From contig NZ_JACXGQ010000004.1 in the NCBI RefSeq assembly GCF_022096995.1, positions 372,001 to 436,000 of the forward strand: a stretch of 64,000 bases of DNA, read 5' to 3'. Shown here one piece after another: positions 19,091 through 28,875 of this stretch. Source of the DNA: Yoonia sp. I 8.24. GTDB taxonomy: Bacteria > Pseudomonadota > Alphaproteobacteria > Rhodobacterales > Rhodobacteraceae. A program made the position numbers and the translations under genes. The notes under the pieces are model-generated. The model had not been told where the DNA came from and did no database searches. It worked only from the letters and a program-made list of their open reading frames with translations. Every line of letters begins with the position of its first letter. Within the stretch, counting starts at the first letter, position 1.

Positions 19091-20764
19091 ATGGAATTGA
19101 ACACCCTTACCGCTGGCGTCTCGGCCAGCCCACAAATCATGCCCGCTGATCTGCAAGTGATCAAAGATGCCGGTTTCCGGTCGGTCATTTGCAATAGGCC
19201 AGACGGTGAGGGTAGCGATCAGCCCACTTTCCAAGAAATCGCGAAAGCGGCCGAAACTCTTGGGATTGAGGCGGTCTATCAACCCATTGTCGCAGGCAAA
19301 GTCAGCGACGAAGACGCTGAAACATTCGGCAAATCCCTGAACGATCTGCCCGGTCCTGTGCTGGCCTATTGCCGCACGGGAACACGCTCCGCTACGCTTT
19401 GGTCATTGTCGCAAGCCGACAAACGCAGCGTGGCCGATATTCTCGCCGCGACCAAGACCGCAGGCTACGACATGGGCGGCGTTGTGCGCCGGATCGCCAA
19501 TGGTGGCAAAACGCCAACTGACACGGGCGATGCCAGCTATGAGGTTGTGATCATCGGCGCAGGCGCAGGCGGCATTGCCGTTGCGGCCAGCCTGAAAGCG
19601 CGCAAACCTGATTTAGAAATCGCGATTATCGACCCTGCGGACGTGCATTATTACCAGCCCGGCTGGACAATGGTTGGCGGCGGTATCTTTGAGCCGCAAC
19701 AAACCGCGCGCACGATGGGGTCACTGATCCCGCGCGGTGTGCACTGGATCCAAGCCGCAGTTGCCGCATTTGAGCCTGACAATAACGCGATCATTCTCGA
19801 TGGCTGCCGCGTGGTGAAATACAGTCGCTTGGTCGTCACACCGGGGATTAAGCTTGATTGGAACAAAATCGACGGCTTGGTCGAGACTTTAGGCCAAAAC
19901 GGTGTCACCTCAAACTATCGCTATGACCTAGCCCCTTACACTTGGAAACTTGTGTCCGGGATGATGTCCGGCCGCGCGATTTTCACGCAGCCCCCAATGC
20001 CGATCAAATGTGCCGGCGCGCCGCAAAAGGCGATGTATCTGTCGGGTGATGCTTGGTACCGGCGTGGTGTCCTGAAAGACATCGACATTCAGTTCAACAA
20101 TGCTGGCGGCGTGCTATTTGGCGTCAAAGACTATGTGCCCGCGCTGATGGAATATGTTGAAAAATATGACGCCAACCTGAATTTCTTTCACAATCTTGTC
20201 GCGGTCGATGGCCCGGCAAAGAAAGCATGGTTTGACGTCGCAAAACCGGACACGCCCGTTGAACGGGTTGAGATGGATTTCGACATGATGCACGTTTGCC
20301 CTCCGCAGACGGCGCCTGACTTTGTGCGCGTATCGCCGCTGGCGGATGCCGCAGGTTGGGTTGATGTCGATCAGTTCTCGCTGCGCCACAAAACCTATGA
20401 CAACATCTGGTCTCTGGGCGATGTGATGAACGCGCCAAATGCGAAAACCGCTGCCGCCGCACGTATGCAGGCCCCAGTTGTGGCTGACAATATGATCGCT
20501 GACATGCGCGGTGGTGCCCCTGTTGCGCAATACAACGGATATGGGTCCTGCCCATTGACGGTCGAGCGCGGCAAAATTGTCTTGGCTGAATTTGGCTATG
20601 GTGGCGCCTTGCTGCCCAGCTTCCCCAAGTTCCTTGTGGACGGGACCAAAGCCACCCGTGCAGCTTGGTTCCTGAAAGAAAAGATGCTTCCCCCGATCTA
20701 CTGGAAAGGGATGCTCAAAGGCCGCGAATGGCTTGCCAAACCTGAAAAAATTACTGCCAAATAA
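19091..20764 (+). CDS. DUF442 sulfurtransferase-like domain fused to type II sulfide:quinone oxidoreductase
   Basis: A 557-aa two-domain protein. Residues 1 to about 115 are a DUF442/TIGR01244 domain (phosphatase-like fold) with the loop CRTGTRS (C94-S100). This loop has the spacing of rhodanese (CRxGxR). From about 148 on lies a flavoprotein: FAD motif IIGAGAGG (154-161), and two redox cysteines as in the mitochondrial type of SQR, C307 in IKCAGAPQK and C403 in MHVCPPQ. It would oxidise sulfide at the membrane, reduce quinone and form persulfide for the upstream dioxygenase. The N-terminal domain could transfer sulfur. In the Blh proteins of Agrobacterium and Xylella this domain is fused to the dioxygenase instead. 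Confidence 0.87.
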   Translation: MELNTLTAGVSASPQIMPADLQVIKDAGFRSVICNRPDGEGSDQPTFQEIAKAAETLGIEAVYQPIVAGKVSDEDAETFGKSLNDLPGPVLAYCRTGTRSATLWSLSQADKRSVADILAATKTAGYDMGGVVRRIANGGKTPTDTGDASYEVVIIGAGAGGIAVAASLKARKPDLEIAIIDPADVHYYQPGWTMVGGGIFEPQQTARTMGSLIPRGVHWIQAAVAAFEPDNNAIILDGCRVVKYSRLVVTPGIKLDWNKIDGLVETLGQNGVTSNYRYDLAPYTWKLVSGMMSGRAIFTQPPMPIKCAGAPQKAMYLSGDAWYRRGVLKDIDIQFNNAGGVLFGVKDYVPALMEYVEKYDANLNFFHNLVAVDGPAKKAWFDVAKPDTPVERVEMDFDMMHVCPPQTAPDFVRVSPLADAAGWVDVDQFSLRHKTYDNIWSLGDVMNAPNAKTAAAARMQAPVVADNMIADMRGGAPVAQYNGYGSCPLTVERGKIVLAEFGYGGALLPSFPKFLVDGTKATRAAWFLKEKMLPPIYWKGMLKGREWLAKPEKITAK

Positions 20765-20789
20765 ACATCTGATCAAACCGAGCCCTATC

Positions 20790-22493
20790 ATGTCCCTTGC
20801 CCGTTACCTGCCCATTCTTACCTGGGGCAAAGACTACACCCGCGAAACGCTATCTAACGATCTGATCGCGGCGGTGATTGTGACGATCATGCTGATCCCG
20901 CAATCGCTCGCTTATGCGTTGCTTGCCGGCTTGCCTCCTGAGGCAGGGCTTTACGCGTCTATCGCGCCAATTATCCTGTATACGGTATTTGGCACGAGCC
21001 GCGTATTGGCCGTGGGTCCGGTGGCCGTGGTATCGTTGATGACGGCGGCGGCACTTAGCAATATCGTCGAACAAGGCACGATGGGCTATGCTGTGGCGGC
21101 GCTTTCGCTGGCCGCGTTGTCAGGGATCATGCTTTTGGTGATGGGGCTGTTTCGGATGGGGTTTGTCGCTAACTTCCTGTCACACCCGGTTATTTCGGGG
21201 TTCATTACTGCGTCAGGGATCATCATCGCGGCAAGTCAGCTCAAGCATATTCTTGGCATTGATGCGCACGGTCATAACCTTTTGGACCTTGTCCTTTCAC
21301 TTTTCCAACATTTACCCGAAACCAACGTGATCACGGCTGTTATCGGCGTCTTTGCGACCGCGTTTTTGTTCTGGGTCCGCAAAGGGTTAAAGCCGCTGCT
21401 GCAAAAGCTTGGGGTTGGCGCCACAATGACAGGCGTCGCCGTAAAGGCGGGCCCGGTGTTTGTCGTCGTTGCCACAACGCTCGCTGTTTGGCTGTTCGGA
21501 CTTGGCGATCAGGGCGTCAAAATCGTTGGTGACGTCCCGCAAAGCCTGCCGCCGCTGACATTGCCTTCGTTCTCACCCTCACTTTTGGGGCAACTGCTTT
21601 TGCCTGCTTTCTTGATCTCGCTGATCGGTTTTGTGGAATCGATTTCAGTTGCGCAAACTTTGGCGGCCAAGAAAAGACAACGGATCGACCCTGACCAAGA
21701 ACTGATAGGGTTGGGCGCGGCCAACATCGGCGCGGCATTCACTGGCGGTTTTCCGGTGACGGGCGGGTTTTCGCGGTCAGTCGTCAATTTTGATGCAGGT
21801 GCGCAAACCCCAGCCGCCGGAGCATTTACAGCTATCGGGCTTGCTATCGCAGCATTGGCATTGACCCCGTTGATCTTCTTTTTGCCAAAAGCGACACTTG
21901 CCGCGACCATCATTGTCGCCGTGCTTAGCCTTGTTGACTTCAGCATTCTAAAGCGGGCTTGGGAATACTCTCTTGCTGATTTTTCAGCCGTCTTGGCGAC
22001 CATCGTGCTGACGCTCGCAATGGGTGTCGACGTCGGCGTTTCTGCCGGGGTTGTCCTGTCGGTCCTGCTGCACCTTTACAAAACATCGCGCCCCCATATC
22101 GCCGAAGTCGGGCTGATCGAAGGCACAGAGCATTTCCGCAACATCAACCGCCACGAGGTGCAAACCGATCCACGGGTAGTGTCACTGCGCGTTGATGAAA
22201 GCCTCTATTTTGCGAATGCGCGTTTCCTTGAAGACTTCATCCAAAACCGCGTCGCGGGCGACAAGAACGTGCGCCACGTGATCTTGCAGTGTTCTGCGGT
22301 AAACGACATCGATCTCAGCGCGCTCGAATCGCTTGAAATGATCAATACGCGGCTCGAAGAAATGGACGTTTGCCTACATCTGTCAGAGGTCAAAGGCCCT
22401 GTCATGGACAGATTGCGCGACCAACATTTCCTAAAGACACTGACTGGCAACGTTTATTTGTCGCAATTTGACGCACTTAACTGCATCAATTGA
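20790..22493 (+). CDS. SulP-family anion transporter with STAS domain
   Basis: Inner-membrane transporter (567 aa) with about twelve to fourteen hydrophobic segments. Family signature PQSLAYALLAGLPPEAGLYAS is near residues 37-57 and a cytoplasmic STAS domain occupies about the last 120 residues (VVSLRVDESLYFANARFLED). Start is the ATG at 20790, 25 bases after the SQR stop; an in-frame ATG at 20733 lies within the previous gene. In this cluster it probably exports or imports sulfate or sulfite formed from sulfide oxidation, the last step of the pathway. Direction is inferred. Confidence 0.88.
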   Translation: MSLARYLPILTWGKDYTRETLSNDLIAAVIVTIMLIPQSLAYALLAGLPPEAGLYASIAPIILYTVFGTSRVLAVGPVAVVSLMTAAALSNIVEQGTMGYAVAALSLAALSGIMLLVMGLFRMGFVANFLSHPVISGFITASGIIIAASQLKHILGIDAHGHNLLDLVLSLFQHLPETNVITAVIGVFATAFLFWVRKGLKPLLQKLGVGATMTGVAVKAGPVFVVVATTLAVWLFGLGDQGVKIVGDVPQSLPPLTLPSFSPSLLGQLLLPAFLISLIGFVESISVAQTLAAKKRQRIDPDQELIGLGAANIGAAFTGGFPVTGGFSRSVVNFDAGAQTPAAGAFTAIGLAIAALALTPLIFFLPKATLAATIIVAVLSLVDFSILKRAWEYSLADFSAVLATIVLTLAMGVDVGVSAGVVLSVLLHLYKTSRPHIAEVGLIEGTEHFRNINRHEVQTDPRVVSLRVDESLYFANARFLEDFIQNRVAGDKNVRHVILQCSAVNDIDLSALESLEMINTRLEEMDVCLHLSEVKGPVMDRLRDQHFLKTLTGNVYLSQFDALNCIN

Positions 22494-22712
22494 TTGTGCG
22501 CAGCACAATACTGCGCGCGCTAGTTGCTCCACAAGCACCCTCAGTTGCATTCCCATGCCATGCTGCGCCATAACGCTTGCCAAGAGCGACTGGATGCCTA
22601 CACTCTCCTAAGTTTTGTCATTAAAATTGAACCCATACTCCTTATTGCCGCCTCATTTTTACCGCGTTAAATCGTTACAGATAAGGCGTCGTTAGTCAGA
22701 AAGTATGTAGTT

Positions 22713-22886
22713 ATGAACCAATCAACCCAACGCGTCGCCCCCCATGAAGCTGCCGCAAAGTCGTTTTATGGTCAAAGTGAAGAAGCATTTAATCAGCAAG
22801 TTGAACTGCTTGCCATTAATGATCCGCGTTTGATCGCTGTGTTTCAAAAAACGCGCGCCTTTTATCAAAATCTGGGCCAAAACTAG
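22713..22886 (+). CDS. very small hypothetical protein
   Basis: A 57-aa reading frame (MNQSTQRVAPHEAAAKSFYG onward), not recognised. It is rich in glutamine, alanine and short charged stretches and has no membrane segment. There is no clear ribosome site before its ATG. It is in the gap between the SulP and yidC genes. The rest of that gap (22494-22712 and 22887-23021) holds only a small ttgtgc/gcacaa inverted repeat near 22495. Confidence 0.4.
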   Translation: MNQSTQRVAPHEAAAKSFYGQSEEAFNQQVELLAINDPRLIAVFQKTRAFYQNLGQN

Positions 22887-23021
22887 AAACGACCAAGATT
22901 CCTTTGTCTATATTGATCACAAGTGTCGCAATCGACCCATATTTCCTGAAAACCTCTTGACCTTTCCGACCCTGACGGGTTGAACGGCCTTCAGATTTTA
23001 TGGGAAAATGGGCGGTTTCGA

Positions 23022-24836
23022 ATGGACGACCAGAACAAAAACCTCATCTTGGCGACGGTACTTAGCTTTTTGGTAATCATGGCATGGACCGTTTTGTTCC
23101 CGCCAGAAGAGCAGCCGATCGACCTGACCAACGAGGTCACAGTTGGCGCAAGCGATCCAACCGTTCCCGGCACCCCAGATACGGCTGTTGCCCCGACTGC
23201 ATCCGTCACTGCGGAACCTGAAGCACCTGCCCCGCGCGTTGCAATCAGCACAGACACTCTTGAAGGCTCACTTTCGTTGCGTGGTGCCCGGATTGATACA
23301 CTGTCGCTGACCCAATACCGTCAAGAAAACACCGAAGATTCCCCTATCGTCCAACTGCTGCGCCCTGAGGGCGAAGCGGGCGCATATTACGCCGCATTCG
23401 GTTGGGCCGCGTCAGAAGGGATCGCAGCGGAAAACGTACCGAGCCCTGACACCGTCTGGACGCTAGAATCCGGTGATACGCTAACGACCGGCTCACCTGT
23501 GACGCTGATGTGGGATAATGGTGTCGGCCAAGTCTTCCGTACCGAAGTATCCGTTGATGACGAATTCATGTTCTCATTCGCGCAAAGTGTGACAAACAAC
23601 GGAGATAGCGCAATTTCGACGCGCCCTTACGGCATCCTTCGTCGTCATGGCATTCCTGAGGATATGAAAAATTTCTTCATTCTGCACGAAGGCCTGATCA
23701 GCATGACTGACGGCGAACTTGCTGAAACGGATTACGACGACATTCAAGAATACGATATCCACCCAAGCGAACGTGTGCCCGCACAACGACTAGAGGCGGC
23801 GGAATCTGGCTGGATTGGCTTTACCGACCACTATTGGATGACGACGTTGATTCCAGAACAATCTGCGCCATTCCGGTCGACGTCAAAATACGTCGAAAGC
23901 CACGACCTGTTCCAGGCAGAGACTATGATGTCCGTTGCGACCATCGCAGCCGGTGAAACCTATGCAAATACCACCCGGTTCTTTGCGGGCGCAAAGGAAT
24001 GGGAAACCATCAAGCACTATGAAGAGGAAGAAGGTGTTGGCGGCTTCTTGGATAGTATCGATTGGGGCATGTTCTTTTTCCTGACCAAACCGATCTTTTG
24101 GTTGCTCCACCTGCTTCATGGGCTGATTGGCAATATGGGCTGGGCGATTATTGCACTAACCATCGCACTTAAAGCGCTGGTCCTGCCACTTGCTTATAAA
24201 TCCTATGTCTCAATGGCGCGGATGAAAGAACTTCAGCCAGAAATGGAAAAGCTAAAAGAGCAAACCGGCGACGATAAGCAAGCCATGCAGCAAGGCATGA
24301 TGAAGCTGTACAAAGACAACAAAGTGAGCCCAGCATCCGGTTGCTTGCCGATGCTCTTACAAATCCCGATCTTCTTTTCGCTCTATAAGGTGATCTTTGT
24401 CACAATCGAATTACGCCATGCCCCATGGGTTGGCTGGATTACCGATTTGAGCGTCCCGGACCCATCCTCGATCTTTAACCTCTTTGGCTTGCTGCCATTC
24501 GCAGCCCCTGATCTGGGTCCGCTACAGTTGTTGTCGCTTGGTATTTTACCCATCTTCCTTGGCGTATCCATGTGGCTGCAACAGAAACTAAACCCGGCCC
24601 CGGCAGATCCGACGCAGCAGATGATCTTTGCTTGGATGCCTTGGGTCTTCATGTTCATGCTCGGTAATTTTGCCAGTGGTCTGGTCCTATACTGGATCGC
24701 AAACAACGTGATCACCTTTACGCAGCAGTATTTGATCATGCGCAGCCACGGAGCCAAGCCGGATGTGTTTGGCAACATCAAGGCAGGCCTGAAGCGCAAA
24801 AAGAAGGCCGACGCTGACACGACCGAGGGCAAGTAA
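23022..24836 (+). CDS. yidC: membrane protein insertase YidC
   Basis: Inner-membrane insertase (604 aa). TM1 is near the N-terminus (NLILATVLSFLVIMAWTVLF, about 6-25), followed by a long periplasmic domain and then the conserved 60KD core with five helices in the C-terminal 250 residues (GWAIIALTIALKALVLPLAY and SGCLPMLLQIPIFFSLYKVI). The C-tail is lysine-rich. Start ATG 23022 (MDDQNKN) is preferred to an upstream TTG at 22980. In many alphaproteobacteria rpmH and rnpA sit directly upstream; here they do not. Confidence 0.95.
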   Translation: MDDQNKNLILATVLSFLVIMAWTVLFPPEEQPIDLTNEVTVGASDPTVPGTPDTAVAPTASVTAEPEAPAPRVAISTDTLEGSLSLRGARIDTLSLTQYRQENTEDSPIVQLLRPEGEAGAYYAAFGWAASEGIAAENVPSPDTVWTLESGDTLTTGSPVTLMWDNGVGQVFRTEVSVDDEFMFSFAQSVTNNGDSAISTRPYGILRRHGIPEDMKNFFILHEGLISMTDGELAETDYDDIQEYDIHPSERVPAQRLEAAESGWIGFTDHYWMTTLIPEQSAPFRSTSKYVESHDLFQAETMMSVATIAAGETYANTTRFFAGAKEWETIKHYEEEEGVGGFLDSIDWGMFFFLTKPIFWLLHLLHGLIGNMGWAIIALTIALKALVLPLAYKSYVSMARMKELQPEMEKLKEQTGDDKQAMQQGMMKLYKDNKVSPASGCLPMLLQIPIFFSLYKVIFVTIELRHAPWVGWITDLSVPDPSSIFNLFGLLPFAAPDLGPLQLLSLGILPIFLGVSMWLQQKLNPAPADPTQQMIFAWMPWVFMFMLGNFASGLVLYWIANNVITFTQQYLIMRSHGAKPDVFGNIKAGLKRKKKADADTTEGK

Positions 24837-25592
24837 ATGATCAATGTCGCCGCGTTGTGGCGGCATCCGATTAAAAGCCATGGGCGTGAAGCACTCAGTG
24901 ACGTTATGCTTGAAACAGACGGCACGATGCCTTGGGATCGGCATTGGGCGGTCACACACGCGCAAAGCAAATTCTCGCATACTGATCCCACGTGGGTGAT
25001 GTGCCGCAATTTCATGACAGCCACGCGCACCCCCGGCCTTGCAGGTATCTGGGCTACGTTGGATGTCGATCATGCGCGGCTACGGCTGCAGCACACTGAT
25101 CTGGACGATTTGATTTTTTGTCCTGACGACGCAGATGATGTGGCCCGTTTTTTGGCATGGGTTGCACCGCTTTGTCCTGCTGACAAGCCACAACCAACTG
25201 GGGTGGTTGCCGCGCCCAATCGCGGTATGACGGATACGGATTATCCGTCCGTTTCCATTATGTCGCTGGCCAGTCATGCCGCTATTGCCGCACAGCTTGG
25301 CCATCCGCTCGCGGTGGAACGCTGGCGCGGGAATATTTGGATTGATGGCGCGGACGCTTGGGACGAATTGAATTGGATCGGGAAAACCATCCAGATTGGC
25401 GACGCAACCCTGCAAGTCAAAGAACCGATTGTACGCTGCATGTTGCCTGCTGCAAACCCAACAACTGGCGCCCGTGACGTAGACATATTAGGTGCGTTGC
25501 GTAACGGCTGGGGACACCAGAATTTTGGCATCTATGCCACCGTCACCAACGGCGGTAAGGTGCAAGTCAACGATAAGGTCGAGGTAGTCTAA
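24837..25592 (+). CDS. MOSC-domain protein
   Basis: A 251-aa protein with an N-terminal beta-barrel region (VAALWRHPIKSHGREAL) and a MOSC domain in the C-terminal half (ERWRGNIWIDG, RCMLPAANPTTG with a conserved cysteine). MOSC proteins handle molybdenum cofactor or nitrogen hydroxylated substrates. Its ATG overlaps the yidC stop (taaATG), so it is expressed with yidC. The exact substrate is unknown. Confidence 0.85.
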   Translation: MINVAALWRHPIKSHGREALSDVMLETDGTMPWDRHWAVTHAQSKFSHTDPTWVMCRNFMTATRTPGLAGIWATLDVDHARLRLQHTDLDDLIFCPDDADDVARFLAWVAPLCPADKPQPTGVVAAPNRGMTDTDYPSVSIMSLASHAAIAAQLGHPLAVERWRGNIWIDGADAWDELNWIGKTIQIGDATLQVKEPIVRCMLPAANPTTGARDVDILGALRNGWGHQNFGIYATVTNGGKVQVNDKVEVV

Positions 25593-25593
25593 G

Positions 25594-26241
25594 ATGGAAA
25601 TGCGCTTTCCCGAGGTTGAAGCCCCGGAGCCCGATGAACTGGAAGCCGGGCGGTTGCTTTTTGCGGGCGAAACCGACTTTGTCAAAGGTGTGGTTGCGAT
25701 GGACGGGCTGCCGCCAGCAGATCGGGTTGAAATCTGCTTTGCAGGCCGGTCAAATGTCGGAAAATCATCCCTGATCAATGCGCTCACCGGGCGAAAAGGG
25801 CTGGCACGCGCCTCCAACACACCTGGCCGCACGCAAGAAATCAACTATTTCACCGCAGGCGATATCTATGTGGTCGATTTGCCCGGCTACGGATTTGCCA
25901 ATGCCCCTGTTGCTGTTGTTGAAAAATGGCAGCGTCTTTTGAAAAACTACCTGTCGGGACGCCAAACCCTGCGCCGTGTGTTTGTGCTAATTGATGCCCG
26001 CCACGGGGCAAAGGCAGTGGACGAAGAAATCATGTCGCTGCTCGACCGCTCAGCAGTGACATTTCAAGTGGTCATGACCAAGGTCGACAAACTGCGCGGT
26101 GATGCGCTCGCGGCATCTCTTGAGAAAACCCGCGCGGCCTTGGCGAAACACCCTGCCGCCTTCCCCGAGCTGATCCTGACCTCGTCTGAAAAGGGTGAAG
26201 GCATCCCAACCCTGCGCGCCGTCATTGCAGGCATATCATGA
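25594..26241 (+). CDS. engB: ribosome biogenesis GTPase YihA/EngB
   Basis: GTP-binding protein (215 aa) acting in large ribosomal subunit assembly and cell division. G1 is GRSNVGKSS (51-59), then the NTPGRT G2 loop, DLPGYG G3 and TKVDK G4, all intact. The start is one base after the MOSC stop, and the stop overlaps an in-frame ATG upstream of argB, typical of a polycistronic unit. Confidence 0.93.
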   Translation: MEMRFPEVEAPEPDELEAGRLLFAGETDFVKGVVAMDGLPPADRVEICFAGRSNVGKSSLINALTGRKGLARASNTPGRTQEINYFTAGDIYVVDLPGYGFANAPVAVVEKWQRLLKNYLSGRQTLRRVFVLIDARHGAKAVDEEIMSLLDRSAVTFQVVMTKVDKLRGDALAASLEKTRAALAKHPAAFPELILTSSEKGEGIPTLRAVIAGIS

Positions 26242-26258
26242 AATCAAGGACCCAAGAC

Positions 26259-27119
26259 ATGAACCGTGATTGGATCGCCACCGCCCGTACCTTGTCCGAA
26301 GCCCTGCCCTATTTGCAGCGCTATTCTGGTGCAATTGTTGTGGTCAAATTTGGCGGCAACGCGATGGGCGATGCCGATGCGATGGCCCAATTCGCACGCG
26401 ACATCGTACTGATGAAGCAGGTCGGCATGAACCCTGTCGTTGTGCATGGCGGTGGCCCGATGATCAACGAAATGCTCGACAAGCTCGGCATTCAGTCCGA
26501 ATTTATCCGCGGCAAACGCGTCACCGATCAAGCCACCGTTGAAGTGGTCGAAATGGTCCTGACCGGGCTGGTCAACAAACGTATTGTGCAAGCCATCATG
26601 GATGAAGGCGGGCGCGCAGTTGGGCTTTCGGGCAAAGATGATGATCTACTGGTCGCCGAAGCTGATGATCCGGAATTGGGCTTTGTCGGGCGCCCTGTTG
26701 AGATGAACACGCAGGTTTTACGCGACCTGTTTGATGCAGGCATCATCCCCGTCGTCGCGCCCGTGGCCACAGGCCGGGGGGCAAACGAGACCTTTAACGT
26801 GAACGGAGACACGGCAGCAGGCGCGATTGCAGGTGCGCTTGAGGCAGATCGCCTGCTTCTGCTCACAGATGTCCCCGGCGTCAAAGACGCAAGCGGTGAA
26901 GTTGTCACACAGCTTTCGCCGGACCAGACCCGCGCGATGATTGCCGACGGCACCATTGCCGGTGGGATGATCCCCAAAGTCGAAACCGCGCTGGTTGCGC
27001 TTGAAAAAGGCGTACGCGCGGTCGTGATCCTTGACGGGCGCTTACCTAATGCGAGCCTGCTAGAGCTATTCACCGAACATGGCGCCGGCTCGATTATTCG
27101 TGAACCAAGGTCATGTTAA
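26259..27119 (+). CDS. argB: acetylglutamate kinase
   Basis: Second step of arginine synthesis: phosphorylates N-acetylglutamate. The 286-aa protein shows VVKFGGNAM (nucleotide loop), [10 protein letters not shown] (substrate loop) and the C-terminal [14 protein letters not shown] region. ATG 26259 has AAGGA at a good 8-base distance and is preferred; an in-frame ATG at 26238 would overlap the engB stop by ATGA. The stop overlaps a perfect palindrome. Confidence 0.94.
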   Translation: MNRDWIATARTLSEALPYLQRYSGAIVVVKFGGNAMGDADAMAQFARDIVLMKQVGMNPVVVHGGGPMINEMLDKLGIQSEFIRGKRVTDQATVEVVEMVLTGLVNKRIVQAIMDEGGRAVGLSGKDDDLLVAEADDPELGFVGRPVEMNTQVLRDLFDAGIIPVVAPVATGRGANETFNVNGDTAAGAIAGALEADRLLLLTDVPGVKDASGEVVTQLSPDQTRAMIADGTIAGGMIPKVETALVALEKGVRAVVILDGRLPNASLLELFTEHGAGSIIREPRSC

Positions 27120-27127
27120 CATGACCT
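27108..27127. repeat. perfect 20-bp palindrome across the argB stop
   Basis: AGGTCATGTTAACATGACCT is its own reverse complement and overlaps the argB TAA (27117-27119). It lacks a T-run, so it is a poor intrinsic terminator. It lies 54 bases before the small secreted protein gene and may be an operator or mRNA-end hairpin. Confidence 0.7.
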
Positions 27128-27180
27128 GACAGTTGATCATTCTTCTGCTATGCTAACTGCATATTTAAAGGAGAATTTCT

Positions 27181-27687
27181 ATGAAGCTTCTCACTGCACT
27201 TATTTTCGCAGCATCTACATCGCCCGCATTTGCGATTGATCCCTGCCTTGTCGGCGTCTGGCAAGCGGACAACGCCGATTTGGCCCATGTAATGGGATCG
27301 CAGATGCCTGCGGGCGGGTCTATCGGATATGTAAGCGGCACCGTGACGCTTGAAGTTACAGGGGACGGCACCATGACGCTGCTCTCCAACAATTTCAGGG
27401 TCAACAGCATGATGCCAGATATCCCCCCAACCACCGTCACAATCAACGGCTGGAGCGAAGGGGCAATGAACGCCGACGACGGGAGCACCTATGTCGCGAA
27501 TGCGCCCGACTATGATCTGATAGGAACAGCCGATGTGATGGGGGCCATCATTGAGATTTCAGCGGCTGAGCTATCTGGGGGTGTCTGGGGACAATCCACC
27601 GGCACCTACGGCTGTACCGGCGATTCGGTATCTTTTGAAGCGGAACGGCTTGGGTCGATCCCACGCCTTTGGAGACGCGCCGGATAA
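27181..27687 (+). CDS. small secreted hypothetical protein
   Basis: A 168-aa protein with a signal peptide (MKLLTALIFAASTSPAFA, cleavage after AFA). The mature part is glycine- and threonine-rich and beta-like, with two cysteines (about 22 and 144) that could pair. The ribosome site AAAGGAGAAT is strong. No family was recognised. Confidence 0.68.
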   Translation: MKLLTALIFAASTSPAFAIDPCLVGVWQADNADLAHVMGSQMPAGGSIGYVSGTVTLEVTGDGTMTLLSNNFRVNSMMPDIPPTTVTINGWSEGAMNADDGSTYVANAPDYDLIGTADVMGAIIEISAAELSGGVWGQSTGTYGCTGDSVSFEAERLGSIPRLWRRAG

Positions 27688-27725
27688 TCCATCTGGTGCC
27701 TCGAGGATACGCGATCTAGGCTGCT

Positions 27726-28337
27726 ATGATGATGGACACGCTCACTGCAACTTTGGCCCCCTATGCGCTGGCCCCATTGGGAACACTGCCTGATCAAGGA
27801 CGCTCTATCGTCCTTATCGGGCCGGATGAACCCGCATTCTGGCCTCTGTTCACGCAAAGCCCCGAATACAAAGACGGTGCGCCCAACCCGATGGACCGTT
27901 GGTCGCGCCGGGTGTTCACCCACCTCGCCGCCACTTTGGATGCCGAACCACTGTTCCCGTTTGGCGGGCCAACCTACGCACCCTTCTATAGTTGGGCGAT
28001 CAGCACCGGGCGATTTTGGACCTCACCCATCAGTTTTTTGGTCCACGACAAAACCGGGCTTTTCGCCAGCTTTAGAGGCGCGTTGCGTATGCCCGGCAAA
28101 TACCCACAAGAAAAATCGGCCAAGCCCTGCGATACCTGTGCGCAACCCTGCGCCACCGCCTGCCCTGTTGACGCCTTTGCAAGTGGTTACGACGTTGCCG
28201 CTTGCAAGACGCACGTATCATCCGACAAAGGGCGCGATTGCCGCACAGGCGGTTGCCTTGCGCGACGCGCCTGCCCTATTGGGCAAGCGAACCGCCTGCC
28301 CGCACAATCTGCATTCCATATGGAGTCGTTTCTTTGA
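27726..28337 (+). CDS. 4Fe-4S ferredoxin-like protein (QueG-related)
   Basis: A 203-aa protein whose C-terminal third has an iron-sulfur pattern: CDTCAQPCATACPVDA (near residue 139), the C-x2-C-x3-C-x3-CP arrangement of one 4Fe-4S cluster, then CRTGGCLARRACPIG with more cysteines. The N-terminal part resembles the non-cobalamin portion of epoxyqueuosine reductase-type proteins. It is a soluble electron-transfer protein of unknown partner. Its stop overlaps the TTG start of the next gene, so they are coupled. Confidence 0.75.
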   Translation: MMMDTLTATLAPYALAPLGTLPDQGRSIVLIGPDEPAFWPLFTQSPEYKDGAPNPMDRWSRRVFTHLAATLDAEPLFPFGGPTYAPFYSWAISTGRFWTSPISFLVHDKTGLFASFRGALRMPGKYPQEKSAKPCDTCAQPCATACPVDAFASGYDVAACKTHVSSDKGRDCRTGGCLARRACPIGQANRLPAQSAFHMESFL

Positions 28338-28858
28338 CCATACGCCTGATCCTGATCCGCCATGCGAAATCTAACTGGGATGATCCGTTTTCGGATGATC
28401 ATGCCCGAGACCTGAACCCGCGTGGGCGCGCGTCGGCCACTGCGATTGGCGGTTGGATGTCGGAAAACGGGTATCAACCCGATGAAATCCTCTGCTCCGA
28501 CGCCAGTCGGACCCAAGAAACGGCCGAGCTGATTGTCGCCGCCCTACCGACACCCCCTAAGCTACGGCTGATGCATGCGCTTTACCACGCGGCCCCTGAC
28601 ACGCTGTTGGACACGATCCACCGCGAGACCGTCACCACAGTCGCGCTGATCGGACATAATCCGGGGATTGGCATGTTGGCGAATATGTTGGTGGCCCATG
28701 CGCCGGACCACGCGCGGTTCATAGGCTACCCGACCTGCGCCACTACAGTGATCGACTTTGACATCACCAACTGGACCGCAATACAGCGCCACAGCGGCAC
28801 CTGCACCGATTTCATCGTACCGCGTGATTTGATTGGGACGACAGGTGGTGGGGAATAA
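28334..28858 (+). CDS. SixA-like histidine phosphatase
   Basis: Phosphohistidine phosphatase family protein (174 aa). The RHG-like motif LIRHAKSNWDDP (H about residue 9) and the second catalytic HNPGIG (about 105-110) are present. The best start is TTG at 28334, which overlaps the previous stop (TTGA) with GGAG eight bases upstream. An alternative frame opening further upstream would overlap the ferredoxin gene almost wholly and is not credible. Confidence 0.8.
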   Translation: MTIRLILIRHAKSNWDDPFSDDHARDLNPRGRASATAIGGWMSENGYQPDEILCSDASRTQETAELIVAALPTPPKLRLMHALYHAAPDTLLDTIHRETVTTVALIGHNPGIGMLANMLVAHAPDHARFIGYPTCATTVIDFDITNWTAIQRHSGTCTDFIVPRDLIGTTGGGE

Positions 28859-28875
28859 GCCCAAGGCAATCCGAC

